Part shown: positions 1-12,777 of the stretch, in pieces
Layout: each line of letters opens with the position of its first letter
Numbering within the stretch: position 1 is the stretch's first letter
Source of the DNA: Dichomitus squalens LYAD-421 SS1
Taxonomy: Eukaryota; Basidiomycota; Agaricomycetes; Polyporales; Polyporaceae
Direction: 5' to 3'
DNA length: 64,000 nucleotides
NCBI RefSeq assembly: GCF_000275845.1
Contig: NW_006766963.1
Coordinates: 41,819 to 105,818, forward strand
Notes under the pieces: model-generated
Databases searched by the model: none
Told to the model about the DNA's origin: nothing
Seen by the model: the letters and a program-made list of their open reading frames with translations, nothing else
Translations under genes and position numbers: made by a program

Positions 1-629
1 CAGGGGCTACTGTGTTGACGTTGATGCCGCGCGCCCCGAGGTCCTTCGCAAGCACGCGGTTGATTTGCTCGACGGCGCCTTTGGTAGCGGCGTACAGGAG
101 GTAGTTTGGAGGAATGGTGGATGCGTGTGTGAGGGACGTGGAGAAAAGGACAACCTTGGAGCCTGACAGGGACAAACAGATTCCGTTAACTCTTTAAGAC
201 CCCCTTGACTAAAAGTGCGAACATACCAGGCTTCAAATGCGGCGCGGCTGCCTGGGTGAGGAACAGAGGACCCTTCACGTTCGTGTCGAAATGCTTGGCG
301 TACTCCTGCTCGGTGACGTCCTTCAAAAGTGCGTACTCGAGGTATCCCGCGTTCAAGACCAGGCTGTCGATGCGCCCGAACTGTCCGAGTGCTGCGTCGA
401 CCAGTTTCTGGTTTCCGGCGAGGGAGCCGACGTCCGCCTAGACGGTGATCGCTTTACCCGCGCCCTTTGCGTTGATCTCGTCCGCGATGCTCTGCGCGAC
501 GGCGGCGCTCGCGACATAGTTGATAACAACGTTCGCGCCCTGGGATGCAAGGCGCTTCACGATCGCAGCGCCGATACCGCGCGAGGAGCCAGTAACAATC
601 GAGACGCGGCCTGTGAGAGGGAGAGACAT
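1..629 (-). CDS. Short-chain dehydrogenase/reductase (classical SDR), 3' end outside window, in-frame stop
   Basis: NAD(P)-dependent oxidoreductase of the classical SDR family; the substrate cannot be told. Translation starts at 629 (minus). The N-terminus carries the Rossmann dinucleotide motif TGSSRGIG. After an intron at 163-226 (GTATGT...CAG, 64 bp) the protein reads through a Ser-containing strand (LFSTS), the YAATK catalytic Tyr-x-x-x-Lys and the INVNTVAPG segment, then leaves the window. The odd point is a TAG at 438-440, codon 64, between ...KAITV and ADVGSLAGN, where SDR relatives usually have Gln (CAG). All downstream sequence is otherwise in frame and well conserved. The GT...TAG stretch around it is only 20 nt, too short for an intron and not a multiple of three. 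So it is either a recent nonsense mutation or a sequence error. Family assignment is secure; functionality is not. Confidence 0.85.
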
Positions 630-2905
630 GGAGTCAGGTATAATGTGGAGGAAGGGGATGTATGTAGTAGCTGAGGGGCTTACTGGCTTCCGAAGCGATG
701 ACCCGCCTTATATAGTGCGGTTATTGCGGAGGACGATGTGGGAGGTGTGTGTGTGCATTAATAGAGAGGTTCAAAAACACGGTTTGCCCGTCTATTCGTG
801 GGGCGGTGGCGCGACTGGATCTGGTCACGCCGTTCATCACTTCGGGAGTCGTCTCGCTCGAGGGCCGATCTGAGCGCCCGTCACGTTTGCGGAGCTGACG
901 GTGGGGCCTCGATTTGTGGCGTTTGTGAACCTCTCTACATATTACACCATTGACTGTGCCACGTGACGGGAGGCGATTTCGGACATCGAGCACCCTCAGA
1001 TGCTTACGCAGGCGATGTCAGGATGAACGACAGATGTGCGGGGTGTCTGTGGGGCTCGCTGGGTCCAAGTTAATAAGGGGCAGTCATATCTATGGCGTTC
1101 CGGTGGACGATTCGTGTCGAATCGCCGGTGCGAGTCTGGAGGAGCACCGCCCACCCGAATCGCGATTCTCTGCTCTCGATTCCCTCAGCCCGACCTTGGA
1201 TAAGTCCTCATCGGGGTTTGGTTTAGCATGTCTTGCGAGCGACCGCTTGCCGCTTCTTTACTTCTATCGTAACTGCTGATCTACAAAAATTACTCCACCT
1301 TCGAATGTCCAACCAGACCAAAAACCTGGCCATATCACCCGGCCACCTGCTGCTGCCTCTGGCACGAAGACCGGGAATGGAGTGCGCCGTGTCTTGATGA
1401 ACTGAATACATCGCTCTGTAGGCCCGAAAGCTGTAACGAGGCATAGTAGGGGAAGAACAACGCGGCACACGGAAGAGAAACCATCGCGCGAGGATGCGTA
1501 GAATACCTAATTCTGATATCATAGACGCCCGAAGGCCTGGCCGATCGACCCGTAGACTTTTACTAGAAACGTGGGATTCCCTTCCACCGGATCGCTGCAG
1601 AACCGCTGGTCGAACCGTCCTCCGAAACGCCATCTTTGACCACCTCTATCAATTATCACCTTCGTTGCATAGACCGGTCGGAGGCTTGGCCGCCGAATCC
1701 TTGGGTATCGGTTGCATTCCTCACGCCCATCTCGGTCCGGCAAACATCCATGGTGCCTGCAGTACAAAAGTGTAGCATTTGCCTGTACATGCACCCGAAG
1801 AAGATTTGTTTTGTACTCTGGGGCGGACCACTTTGTCATCGGGGACGATAGCTCGCTTAAATAAAAGTCGGGTCATATAAGGAAGTTTTGGAGTGTCCCG
1901 AGGACCCAGGCTAACACGATAACAAGCTGAGGAGCTCTCCTCGAGCTCCCTTTCTCCTTGCCACTAAAACTTCAGATACAGTAGAGATGATAGCCGTGAT
2001 GAGGTCTATCGATCCCGATTTCATTCCAGAGAGGACAGGAGAACTCACGCTGGCGAAAGCAAGCAAGTGTCCCGATGACCAGTGCACAAGACCATTCGGT
2101 GGGCGGCCGGCCGCCTATAGGTGAGATCGCGAGGACATTGCGCGATCTACAACGAGAGATGACTTCTCTCATATGACACGCCTTCATCAAGTGCTCCAGC
2201 TAGCAATGAGGCGTAATCTCCAGATGCTTGCTGTTGACCGGGCTTCAGCAGAATCCGTGGGATTACAGAGAGATCCGGCACAATCGTGGAGATACCTTCA
2301 AAGGCCAAGTCAACTATGGGATACGCAAGAACGAGTAGTGTGTTGTGAGGATACACGGAATGTTGGCCACATCTGACAATACATGATTTCGTAGAATTTG
2401 TGGCAACCTGAGTATAGACGACAGATTATGAGCGAGAGTAAAATGTTTCTACCAACGCTAGATACAAAAAGCTTCACGAACAAAGGGTTCCAAGGAATGA
2501 CGGGTCTTGGTTGACTGGGAGCAACCATGAACATAGACGCGGCGGGGGTGTGCAGGTACGCAACACAGCATCCCCTCACCTGCCCGAGGTATTGTGATCC
2601 GTGCAAGTATTTATCGGTCGGGGGTTGCAACGCGGTCGACAAGGGGTATCTTGGCGAGGTCTATACGTTGATGTGACGGCAGTGAAAGTGTAGAAGTATC
2701 CCAGAAGCAAGAGCATGAAAGTATGATGCTGTTCTAATCGGTAAGTAAGTTTATTTACCCCAGAAATACGGCATGCTAAAGGGTGGGATAGTGTACAGCA
2801 TATGCGGCTTAGATCAATTAATCAGTTCCTTACCAAGTTCCACGTAGCTCCTTCCGCCACCACTTAACTGTGCTCGCTGTGCAGCGCAGCGGGCAACACT
2901 TGGCC
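630..2905. other. Gene-free stretch between the SDR and VPS10
   Basis: About 2.3 kb with no recognisable protein, RNA gene or repeat on either strand. It must contain the divergent upstream regions of the SDR (left) and VPS10 (right). I saw no convincing exon homologous to a known family and no long open frame with coding character. Confidence 0.5.
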
Positions 2906-5900
2906 ATGGCCATCCACCATAGGGCCCTCTTACTACTCTTGAGCGTAGCCTCCTGGCTACTGCTCGCCGCTGGCCAGCCCCAGCACACCATCAGCCGCTT
3001 CGAAAACCTGCCGGCAAGGCTCTTCTTCTTCGATGATACTACGGTGAGCGCACCGCGTGGCCCGCATGACACCCCCTCCCATTCGGCTCATTGACCCTTG
3101 CCTAGAGTGTCATCTACCACGACGTCGTGAAAGGAACGGTGTACACCTCTCCGGATGAGGGCAAGTCGTGGGGCATCGCGGACGGGGTCCCGGAGGGCAA
3201 GGCGGCCATGGTCATTGAGCATCCATTCGACAACCGATTGGTGCGTACGCTTGTGCATCCAGAATGTGTCGGTGGCTAGACCGCATGGCTCGCGTCTTGT
3301 AGGCATTCATTCTCACGAGGGGGAAGAACCACTACCGAACACTAGACCGCGGCAAGACATGGCAGAACTTTGACATGCCGCTCTCCCCCGCATTAATCGG
3401 GAGACCGCTCTCCTTCCATTCGGACCCGGCAAAGTGGGGCTACATCCTCTACCAAGGAACAGTATGCGACAATAACGGCGGATGGGGGGATTCGTGCCAC
3501 GACGAGGTGCGTTTTGTTTCTGTGTTGGTGCATCCCCGAGCCCCCCTTTCCACGCGACGCGGTCCATGAGTCAAAGTGTGCTTGTGCGCGCTCCTTTTCC
3601 GGCTGCAATCTGCCAATTTGACACGCTGCGTCGCGATACCTTCGAACGTATCTGATTGTAGGCGGAGTGTCGCGGCGCTGCGGTCATGATGTGGGACACC
3701 CGCGCATCGCGGTGGCGCGTCTACAACACGTACAGTCCGGGAGGCATTGTTTTCCACATACATTTGGTACATTACGATCTGGCTGATGCGCTCCCTAGAC
3801 CTACTACACAAAGGACGCGTTCACCAGTGACGCGAGACTTCTCTTCGCGGACTCGTCTCGCTGCCAATTCGCTCACAGCAGCAAGGACTTCAAACATGAC
3901 GCGCACGAAGACCTCATCTACTGCGTGGGCTTCGAAGCTTCCGACTCGACCGGCAGCCACAGGCTGTCTTCCAGCCGTCTCTTCTCTTCCACGAACTTCT
4001 TCGAGACCGAGAGAAGGCTCGAGGACCTCGGCGCAGGAAAGAATGCCCGCGGCATCGTCGCGTTCGCCATCGTTTCCAAGTTCGCAGTCGTTGCGCTGAA
4101 GGACTACTCGGAAGGCTCTAACGGGGATATGCTCCTGTACGTGACAGTGGATACGAAGACGTGGGCCAAGGCACGATTCCCGCACTCGTCGGAAGCGCGC
4201 CTGCGCGAGAACGCATACACTATTGTGGAGTCGACGACGCATTCGCTTGGAGTCGACGTGTTGACACACGACCAGAGCGCGATTGGGACGCTGTTCGTGA
4301 GCAATTCGAACGGGACGTTCTTCGTGGAGAGCTTGAAGGACACGAACCGGAACGAGGTGGGCTACGTCGACTTTGAACAGATATACGGAGTGGAGGGCGT
4401 CGGGATCGCGAACGTGGTGAGGAACGCGGCGGACGTCGAGGGGCGGCGTGCGCGGAAGGAGTTGCAGTCGCGCATCACGTTTGATGACGGTGGGTGCCTG
4501 TCATGGTGAGTGGATGGGCTGGTGCTCATGCTAGCGTGAACAGGACGGACGTGGTCACGTCTGAAGCCGCCACGGGAGGACGTGGATGGGCATCGGATCG
4601 GTTGCGCCCCCGAGGTTGACAGCTGCTCGCTGCACCTGCACTCTGTCACGCTCCCGCACAACTTCGGACGGGTGTTCTCGTCGCCTGCGCCTGGGTTTGT
4701 GATGGGCGTGGGGTCGATTGGGGAATACCTGCAGCCGTACGAGGAGTGCGACACGTTCCTGAGCACGGATGGCGGGGTCACCTGGAAGATGGTGCTCAAG
4801 GACGCGCACAAGTACGAGTTTGGTGATCAGGGCAGCTTGCTTGTCGTCGTAAACGACGAGGATGGCGACGACGTGATCCGCTACTCGACCGACTATGGCA
4901 AAAGCTGGTATGTCTGCCTGATCTCGTTGTTCGAATCCACGGCCGACATACTGTCTGGCACGCAGGAAAGAATACAACATTGGTATCCGCCTCCGCGCAC
5001 GCATTTTGACCACGGTCGGAGATTCGACCTCTCAGAAGTTCCTTCTCGTTGGTCAGGTGGCTAGGAAGGACCAAATAGAAGGGCAAGGTCGCTATGCCGT
5101 TGTGTTCCTGGACTTTGCGACGCTCGACAGACGGAAATGCAGCAGTAGCGACTTCGAGGATTGGATAGCGCGTTCGGCAACGCATGAATGTCTCATGGGT
5201 CACAGGGTACGTGTCGGAACGGGGTTTCGCTAGGCGTGCAAGGCTCATCCACACACAGCAAGCATACACGCGTCGCAAGGCAGATGCAAACTGCTACGTC
5301 GGTGAGAAGTTCCGCGATCCTGTCCCTGTCGAGGAGGCGTGCCCGTGCACCGACGAGGATTACGAGTGGTATGTTGGAGTCGTCGTTTCCATGGTATCGT
5401 GGAACTGAGCATATGTTGCAGCGATTACAATTTCATCAAGGACGGGGCGGATTGTGTTCCTGCCGGACCCGAGCCTATTCCTGCGAACGTGTGTCGCGAG
5501 CCCCACGACACGTACATGGGATCGTCGGGGTACCGCAAGATTCCTGGCAACACCTGTCAAGGTGGCAAGAAGAAGGATGAGCCCAGATCCAAGCCTTGCA
5601 AGAACGGTAAGCGACGCAGCCGTCCACTTCATGAGTATGTCTCTGACGAAAATGATTGAAGCTCAACCAGCGGAGGGCGAGATCATCCACCAAACTGTGA
5701 GTATGTTCGGATATCCCCATCTTACTGATCACTTACAGTTTATTATCAGTTCGAGTTTTCCAGCCCGATCGTCCAGTATGCGTATTTCCGCGACTCGACC
5801 GTCATCTTGGTCCGGCTGTCAGACAACAGTGTCTGGCAGTCACCCAACGAGGGCTATACGTGGAACCAGATCGAACCAGGCGAAACGTTCGTTGCTTTCT

Positions 5901-8427
5901 ACCACCATACATTTGCCTCCGACCGCGCCTACCTCATCACAAACGACAAGAAATACTGGTATACGACCGACACAGGCAAGACTTGGTTGCACATGTCGAC
6001 CGAATCTGTCCCGAACACGTTTGGCCTGCCTGTCCTGCGCTTCCACCCGGACAGATCAGACTACCTCATCTGGACTGGTAATGAGGGCTGCGGCGGATTC
6101 GGGGAGAACTGTCACGCAACTGCATATTACTCGCTCGACAATGGGCGCAAGTGGACAAAGATTGAGGAGTACGTGCGAAACTGCGCGTGGGCGCGGGACG
6201 CGCAGCTGCGAGTCGACCCGAACCAGATCATCTGCGAGTCGTATAAGAACAAGCAGGGCAGCCAGCGGTACTTCGGGCTCGATAACCCGCTTGAGTTGAT
6301 AAGTGGCGCGGACTTCTATAGGCAGAAGTCGAAGCTGTTCGACCACGTTGTCGGCTTCGCGAAGTTCTCCGAGTACCTCATCGTTGCTGAGGTAGGATGA
6401 CGTTGCCTGGTGCTCAAAGAACTATACTCATTCATTCTGTAGTATCAAGCGCAGAAGCAGTCGTTGGATATCCAGGTCTCGCTTGACGGACGCAAATTTG
6501 CTTCGGGCGAGTTCCCACCCTCTATGCGCCCAGATCAACATGTAAGCCGGAACTTCTCACTATACCTTGCATTCTCTCATATTTTCGTTTAGGCATACAC
6601 AATCCTCGAGTCCAGCACGGAGTCTGTCTTCTTGCATGTCACGACCTCCGAGCCTCCTGCACCGTATTGGGGCAACATCCTCAAGTCAAACTCGAACGGA
6701 ACCTATTACGGTCTCTCAATTGACAACGTCAATCGCAACGACGCGGGATATGTCGACTTCGAGAAGATGGTTGGCCTTGACGGCATCGCGCTCATCAACG
6801 TGGTTTCTAATCCAACGGAAGCTCCACTGACCGGTCGTAAACTGCTGCAGACTCGGATCACGCATAATGATGGTGTGTTGCGTCCAGTTTTCGCTCCGGA
6901 GTGTTGTAGTAAGTACTAATGTACATCCTGCCAGGTGGTAGTTGGCGTCCTCTTGTTCCGCCTGCCACCGACTCCCTGGGAAACCGTTATGCATGTGATA
7001 GCACGGTGGGTGTTTTCAATGGCTGATTGTGGTAGCAAGATGTTGATGTCCGATTAACTTCAGAAATGCGCCCTTCACATCCATGGATACACGGAACGCT
7101 ACGATGTCCGAGCGACCTACAGCACACCTTCAGTGCCTGGTATGTTGATGGCTGTCGGCAACGTCGGCGAGTCTCTCGACCCCTACGACCAGAGTGGCAC
7201 ATTCTTGAGCCGCGATGCTGGTTTCACTTGGCAGGAGGTCAACAAGGACGCACATCTCTGGGAATTTGGCGACTCAGGCTCCATTCTTGTGATGGCGAAC
7301 GACGAAGGACCCACAGACCACATCTTGTTCAGTACAGATGAGGGTCTAAACTGGCGGGAGTACAAATTCACCGATGAGGCGATGCGTGTCAAGGCCATCA
7401 TTACCGTGCCCTCAGACACAAGCCGGAGGTTCATCCTCATGGGGTTCTATCCTCGCGCCAGGAATACTGCCGTCGCGGTCCACGTCGACTTCTCATCCCT
7501 TACTCGGAAGCAGTGTCGTATTGACCTGGAAAAACCCAATGACGATGACTTTGAGCTGTGGAGCCCAGCTGAGAATCGTGACGAGCAGTGCTTGTTTGGT
7601 CGTCAGGTACTTTACCCCCTTCCTGTTGTATATCTGTTTGGTCGTCTCACTATGCTCTTACAGACGATATTCCACCGTCGCAAGCGCGATGCCAACTGCG
7701 TTGTCGGTAATGTTGAGAAGCAAGCGACGAAGATCGTGAAGAATTGCAAATGTACGGAGGCGGACTTCGAGTGGTGAGTGGGCTCACGGTTCATGCGCAC
7801 TGGTTGTGGCTCGGTGACTAATTATGCGGAGTAGCGAGTTCAACCACGTCCGGAACGACGCTGGAGAATGTGTTCTTCTCCCGGGCCTGTCACCACGAGA
7901 TCCGGACCCCAATGCCCAGTGTCGTGCAGAGGACGCCTGGTACGAATTAACCGCGTATCGCAAGATCCCATACTCGTCTTGCGAAGGCGGTGTACGTCTC
8001 GATCGTGGCGCCAAGCACACCTGCCCGGGCGTTGGTGGACACAGCGCGTTCTTCTGGCTGATGATTCTGTTCATCCCCGTCTGCTTCGCTGGTCTTGCGG
8101 GATACTACTACCTCAAGAAGGGCGGTTATGGCAGAGGGTATGTCCCTATCCAGACGGACTTTTGACTCGTGCTGATCATCAACATGATGTAGGGCGATCA
8201 GACTACCTGGAGGGGACGGAGCGTCACGATACTCGAGCGGCTCAGGCGTGCTTGACACTATCGCGAGTGTACCGTACTTCCTCATCGGCTTGGCGGGCGT
8301 CGCGTATGAGTGGGTTGCAGAAAAGTTCGACGCCGTTGCTATTCGACTGCAGGGACGCGGAGGGTACCGCAATCTGCCAGTCGACGAAGACGCGCAGATC
8401 TTGCGGTTCGAGGACGAGGAATCGTGA
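2906..8427 (+). CDS. VPS10: Vacuolar protein sorting/targeting protein 10 (sortilin-type receptor), 17 exons
   Basis: Type I membrane receptor that carries vacuolar hydrolases such as carboxypeptidase Y from the late Golgi to the endosome (known for the family). Exons: 2906-3043, 3106-3240, 3303-3506, 3799-4489, 4544-4907, 4966-5206, 5259-5368, 5422-5606, 5662-5696, 5750-6391, 6443-6541, 6593-6872, 6935-7005, 7064-7606, 7664-7773, 7835-8137, 8193-8427. These join in frame to 1461 residues, normal for fungal Vps10. A hydrophobic signal peptide covers residues 1-23. Two Vps10 beta-propeller domains follow, each with repeated Asp-box-like turns ([24 protein letters not shown]), and each ends in a Cys-rich module (for example [10 protein letters not shown] and [10 protein letters not shown]). 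One transmembrane helix lies near residues 1353-1375, before a cytoplasmic tail of about 85 residues ending in acidic FEDEES. Intron 3 (3507-3798, 292 bp) is far longer than the others, which are 51-62 bp. Confidence 0.96.
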
Positions 8428-8984
8428 AGTCGGGGTTCAGAAGGGGGAGGGGACGTGGACTGCTCTGCCAATACACCTAGTCTGTTGTTTATTTAGTACT
8501 ACCGTCTTTGCGCCATCGCAGCCTCTAATATTCTCGATACTCTGCCGGATAACCTTGGATGCCTGTATATAAGTACAAGAGGAACTGTATCATCTCTATC
8601 GTGGGCTTATTCATCGCAAGATCCTTGCGTGCAAACCTTGAGCTCCGTTGCCCAAGTCCTTTATCTGAGGCACCTGCGAGTTAACAGAACCCATATCGCA
8701 ATCTTCTCCACGGAAATCTCCCGAGACTTGTGTTCGTGGTGGATTTTGGTGCGGATACCATATCTGACGTATTGTACAACGGAATGCTGACTGTGTGATT
8801 CGCGAATATCCTGAAACGATTCGTGATGCCGAATATATCAATAGTCGATGCGATATGGTGATACAGAGCAGAAATGTTACAAAGCGTGACGAGATAGCAC
8901 AAAGACGACAAGCGGGACTGATCTCTGTGCATCAGCTGAACTCCGGAGTCGGTCGTGTCAGACAGCTGTTTACCAGGACAAGGG
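8428..8984. other. Convergent intergenic region holding 3' flank shared with the second kinase copy
   Basis: Lies between the VPS10 stop and the kinase A stop, which converge. From about 8840 onward it resembles 12640-12777, next to the stop of kinase B (shared blocks such as GCGATATGGTG and ACCAGGAC). The tandem duplication therefore includes the kinase 3' flank. No gene is seen. Confidence 0.6.
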
Positions 8985-10305
8985 CTATGATATGAGACGG
9001 CGGAGTTGGTATATTCCTTCACGAGCCACAGCGACGGTGTCGTAGACGACTCGCTCCGGCGCGGACTCCGTGCGCGAGCGTAGCCTCCATCGCAGAAGTG
9101 TCTCATCGGTGCGACTGTAGATTGCTTCGAAGATGTGAAACGCTGCATCCGCAGTGGGTCGTTGTGTAGGGTCCTTCCACTTCATCATGTTGACCAGCGG
9201 CCGGATGAGGTCGAGTCCATGATACTTCTGAGGGACTGTCAGGGAAGAGACTTACAGGGAGGAGATAGAGTTTCACCGATATGAACTCCTTGTGATAGAG
9301 ATTTCCGAGGGCGAACACATCCGCCCGGTACGCGTCGTAAGGGACCTCGTTTGACAACTCCGGGATTTCTTTGTCCCGACCTGTTCGACCAAGCACCAAG
9401 GGATCCTCCCCCTCCTCGAAAAATGCCGATAACCCGTAGTCAATATAGTAGTAGCGCACGCTACAATCAGATCTTGAGAGAGGCCGTGCGTCAATGGCGC
9501 CGTCGGGGAGAAACTCGGTTCTAACTGGGTGGTAGCCTTCGGGATAAAGCGATCTTCCGTCCATCATCACATTCGCGGCAGCGATATCACTAGATATCGT
9601 GGATGAGTATACGCTCCAAATCGAGAAGGTTTTGGCGAACCGATGAGCTACTCGACATTCGTGGAGAAAGCGCAAGCCCTCGAGCTGAGGTCAGTATTTG
9701 CTGGAGCCAAAAGTTATTATTTGGCAGTACCTCAAGGGATTGACGTATGAAGTCCATGACCTCGCCAATTGTACCGAATTCAGGGTCGTAAAATCGGCGT
9801 AAGTGGGGCATAACCATCAACGACATGTGTGGTTCTAGTGGGTCCTGGCGGATATCAAGAACAGGCACGCAATGATTCCGAGCGGATTGTTGCTCTGTAA
9901 GGTAACGAGCGATGTGCAACTCCCGCGTATCGTTCGGGGTTGACTTGATAGCCACTCGAAATTGATCTGAGCGGCGAGTAGCATCCATCACCCCCGGAGT
10001 CTGCACACGACGGGTGAGTGTGTGAATGAAGTGGAGGGACGCGACAAATCACATACAATCAGCATAATGGAGTCTTCGCAGAACATAGGATCCCTATTGG
10101 TGCCAATCCACGAAGGTTTCCAGTCTGGATGATACCTGGGTCGTAAGGTATAACCACAGCTGTCGAGGAAGAAATAGCGATCTTTCCAGTAGACCTCGCC
10201 GGGAAGCAACTTATACAAGCCATCTTCGGTGTCCTTTGCATGACGTGCAGCAGATTCTGCGTCAACATAAGCGTAGCGTGGTAGACGAGCGGGCGTAGCA
10301 CTCAT
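8985..10305 (-). CDS. Protein-kinase-like protein, copy A of a tandemly duplicated pair
   Basis: Agaricomycete-type protein kinase-like gene. Exons on minus: 10057-10305, 9731-10000, 9641-9684, 9277-9589, 8985-9227, giving 372 residues. All introns are 46-56 bp GT-AG. Visible kinase motifs: the VAIK lysine in exon 2; the catalytic loop HRDIAAAN split by intron 3 (HR|D); DYG in place of the usual metal-binding DFG; and DVFALG of subdomain IX. The N-terminal region before VAIK (KDRYFFLD, YHPDWKPSWIG) is not a recognisable glycine-rich loop, so ATP binding may be atypical. Start: ATG 10305, giving MSATPARLPRYAYV, which matches copy B. It is divergent from the coiled-coil gene at 10593, 287 bp between starts, suggesting a shared promoter. 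Substrate and role are unknown. Confidence 0.85.
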
Positions 10306-10592
10306 CGGACGGTGACTGGATGAACTTGTGAGAAGAACAAGTCTAAAGTTATTAAGCGCCAGAAAGGTCACGTTCTGTGTTGATGGGACCCGACAAAGGC
10401 TATACTATATTCGTGAGTTACTCGCTATGATATGTCCTCGTCTCTAGCATCGATGCACGTTGCAGCCTCATTCTTGTTCCCAAATGCTCCCACGGCTTCA
10501 GAATAAGAGGATAGCAAGGCGATGAGCGACTCGTTGCCCCCTGCCCCGAGTATCACTACTACCAGCTTAGCAGGCTTCAGAGCTCGTTCAAC
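10306..10592. promoter_or_regulatory. Putative bidirectional promoter of module copy A
   Basis: The 287 bp between the divergent starts of kinase A and its partner. A TATA-like stretch (TATACTATATT, about 10399-10409) lies inside. Copy B has an equivalent 311-bp region. Its regulatory role is inferred from geometry only. Confidence 0.35.
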
Positions 10593-11768
10593 ATGTCCAG
10601 CACTAGCAGCGCTGGATGGAACACCCTGAACATCCTCTCTGGAGCAATTAGCTTCTTGACCATCGTCTCTCTGATCTGGGCGTTCGTCCGGGACCAACAC
10701 CCCGAGACCAGGATGAAGGAGTTGGAGTCCACTTTGAAGGACACCGAAGCACTCCTGCGGTCTCTTGTGGAAGAAGGATTGCTCGATCATCAACGGCATG
10801 TCCACCATTTCGAATCGCATCTTATATTGTATGCTTCCTTTCCGATCTGCACCGTTGTCTCTTCTGTACCAACATCGTCTCAGATACCGTTCTCGGACGG
10901 AGTCATTTCGTGAAGAAACCTGTATCGCCATAATTGACTGGCGCAAAGTCCTCAAAGCATGGCTCCAGGGGCTGTCAAAACGGATCGCCACCCTTTCCAT
11001 GCAAGTCAAGCAAACTCGAGCCGAAATTTGCGTATGTACTAGACATCTGATGTGATGGGCGTCGTTAACCTACGATGTATTCATACAGGAGACCAGTGCC
11101 GAAGCGAGGTTGCAGTTAATGCAGCAACTTCCGGCCAACGAGTCACCGACATGGCATACGAACATCCTCAAGTTCTGGCGGCTTATGAGATCCTCACGTT
11201 CGTCAGACAATGTGTCATAGACCCCCTCTCGTGTTCTCTGACATGCTTCTGTCCCTGATCAGTGCGCATATGTTCTGCTACCAAGAGTGTAGATGGACCC
11301 ACCAGTACGGTATCGGCCACTCCAGTGGCCGATGCTACCGTATCGCCCATTGGAGACGGCACCATGACGCTCATGGTCGGGGATTGTGCATGTGCGCACG
11401 TTCCTTCCCCTTCCCCTTCACCGACGTGTGAGGCATCATCTCAACGCTCTCGGCCCTCTTCCCGTGTGCTGGAAAGGGGTATAATCGATAACGGACACAG
11501 CGTGCGTACCGTGGTTTGTGGGCTCCGCCGCCTGGATCGAGAACTGGCCGCGCAAGGAATCGCGCACCCTCTCCTAACCGACCTCGTGCGAGCCACGAAG
11601 AAGTGGTCCCCTGCGTCAAGCCGGGCATCCTATCCCCGACGTTCACGCAGGAAGCGTAACTCTGTGTCTCGCGCAGACAATGCGGTGATTCTTTCGCCAT
11701 TAATCAACGAGGCAGTTGCTGAGTCCGAAGAGCACTGGTTGGAGGAGGATACGGTGTGCGAGGCATAA
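10593..11768 (+). CDS. Single-membrane-segment coiled-coil protein, partner of kinase copy A
   Basis: No family recognised. Exons 10593-10828, 10884-11031, 11089-11197, 11263-11768 join in frame to 332 residues. The donor of the last intron (GTTCGT) is weak but phase-consistent with copy B. Residues about 9-31 form one hydrophobic segment (WNTLNILSGAISFLTIVSLI), followed by an amphipathic, probably coiled-coil stretch (PETRMKELESTLKDTEALL). A Ser/Thr-rich linker leads to a basic C-terminal region with the motif TKKWSPASSRASY, and the protein ends in EEDTVCEA. The same three parts are kept in copy B, where the ending is SEDTMCEA, so these are the constrained regions. Divergent from kinase A. 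Membrane anchoring is an inference from the hydrophobic segment. Confidence 0.75.
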
Positions 11769-12777
11769 TTCGCACACACCGCCTCGAAGGCCGCGTGCTA
11801 CTCATGACGTTAACCCGTTCCCGGGATAGCGAGTTGAGCTTCGCACTGTTTGCGAAGTATTTGTGATACGTCCTCACCTCGTCGGCTCCTCGCGACAATG
11901 TCCCCACATGTCGGTTATGTATGCGGAATTCTCTCGTCTCCTCTTCGCTTCGTCCTCTACCCAGTCTTCCCCTTCCTCATACCGCTTCATCCATTCCATC
12001 GTTTCACATATGTACTTTTCCTATATCTCCGACTTCCTCTTGTTCCTGTCCTCGCCGCTCTGTAACGTCGTGACCGCTTCTTGTATGTTGGTGAATACGC
12101 ACTATATATGTGTCCCGTTGCCGTGGAAGAGAATGCCGTTACCTGTGTGAAACGCTGGAAAGTGACGACTAGAGATTGTATTCAGGGCATGCACTCTGAA
12201 TCGCCGTCACTAGAAAGTGTGGCCATAACTGCCCGAACTCATCGTCTGGTAACCTTTGAACCTATTTCAGCGTCCTTTAGAAGCGTCCTTTTTATTTCAC
12301 TGGCTCTTAAATCGTAGATTCATGGCGACACTAGGACATCGATGCGCGGTGATGGACGCGAAGCGCACATATCGTTTTGCGCACCTGAACAAAGGAGATC
12401 TGTCGCCCATATCCACAGAGTCGCTACCTGTTGACGACGATACTATCACTGAACTCGCAAACTTGATGACGAGATGGGTGACTTCGACAAAGTGGACAAT
12501 TTAGATGGGGCCTGTTGTCAAGGACAGTGGATATCGGATGTCTAAGAGACTAAGTCTTCGTATGTCCAAGAGACCTTTTGCCAGGTCTCAATGCACGAAC
12601 GCCTTGCAATGAATGATGGCTTGGGGTCAGTGGAGTGTAGAAGCGATATGGTGTTACAAGTAGCGATGTACAAAGCGTTACGAGACAGCAAAAAGACAGC
12701 GAGGCGCACTGATCTCCCCCGATAAGTTGAGCAGGGGTGCATCGACGAGCGTGCACGAGTGCTCACCAGGACTAGGG
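11769..12777. other. Spacer between duplicated modules
   Basis: About 1 kb with no gene. The first 200 bp (TTCGCACTGTTTGCGAAGTAT and the following CGTCCTCAC) resemble 15592-15800 downstream of the copy B partner, and the last 140 bp resemble the kinase A 3' flank. It is therefore the junction of two tandem copies. A pyrimidine-rich tract lies near 11930-12060. Confidence 0.55.

Noticed and set aside
419..445. A tiny GT...AG intron removing the SDR stop codon
   Set aside because: The candidate is only 20 nt, below any known spliceosomal minimum, and not a multiple of three, so it would break the frame.
3662..3735. Extra VPS10 exon inside intron 3
   Set aside because: It would leave phase 2 before an exon that needs phase 0, and its translation ([12 protein letters not shown]) does not resemble the Vps10 domain, which is continuous without it.
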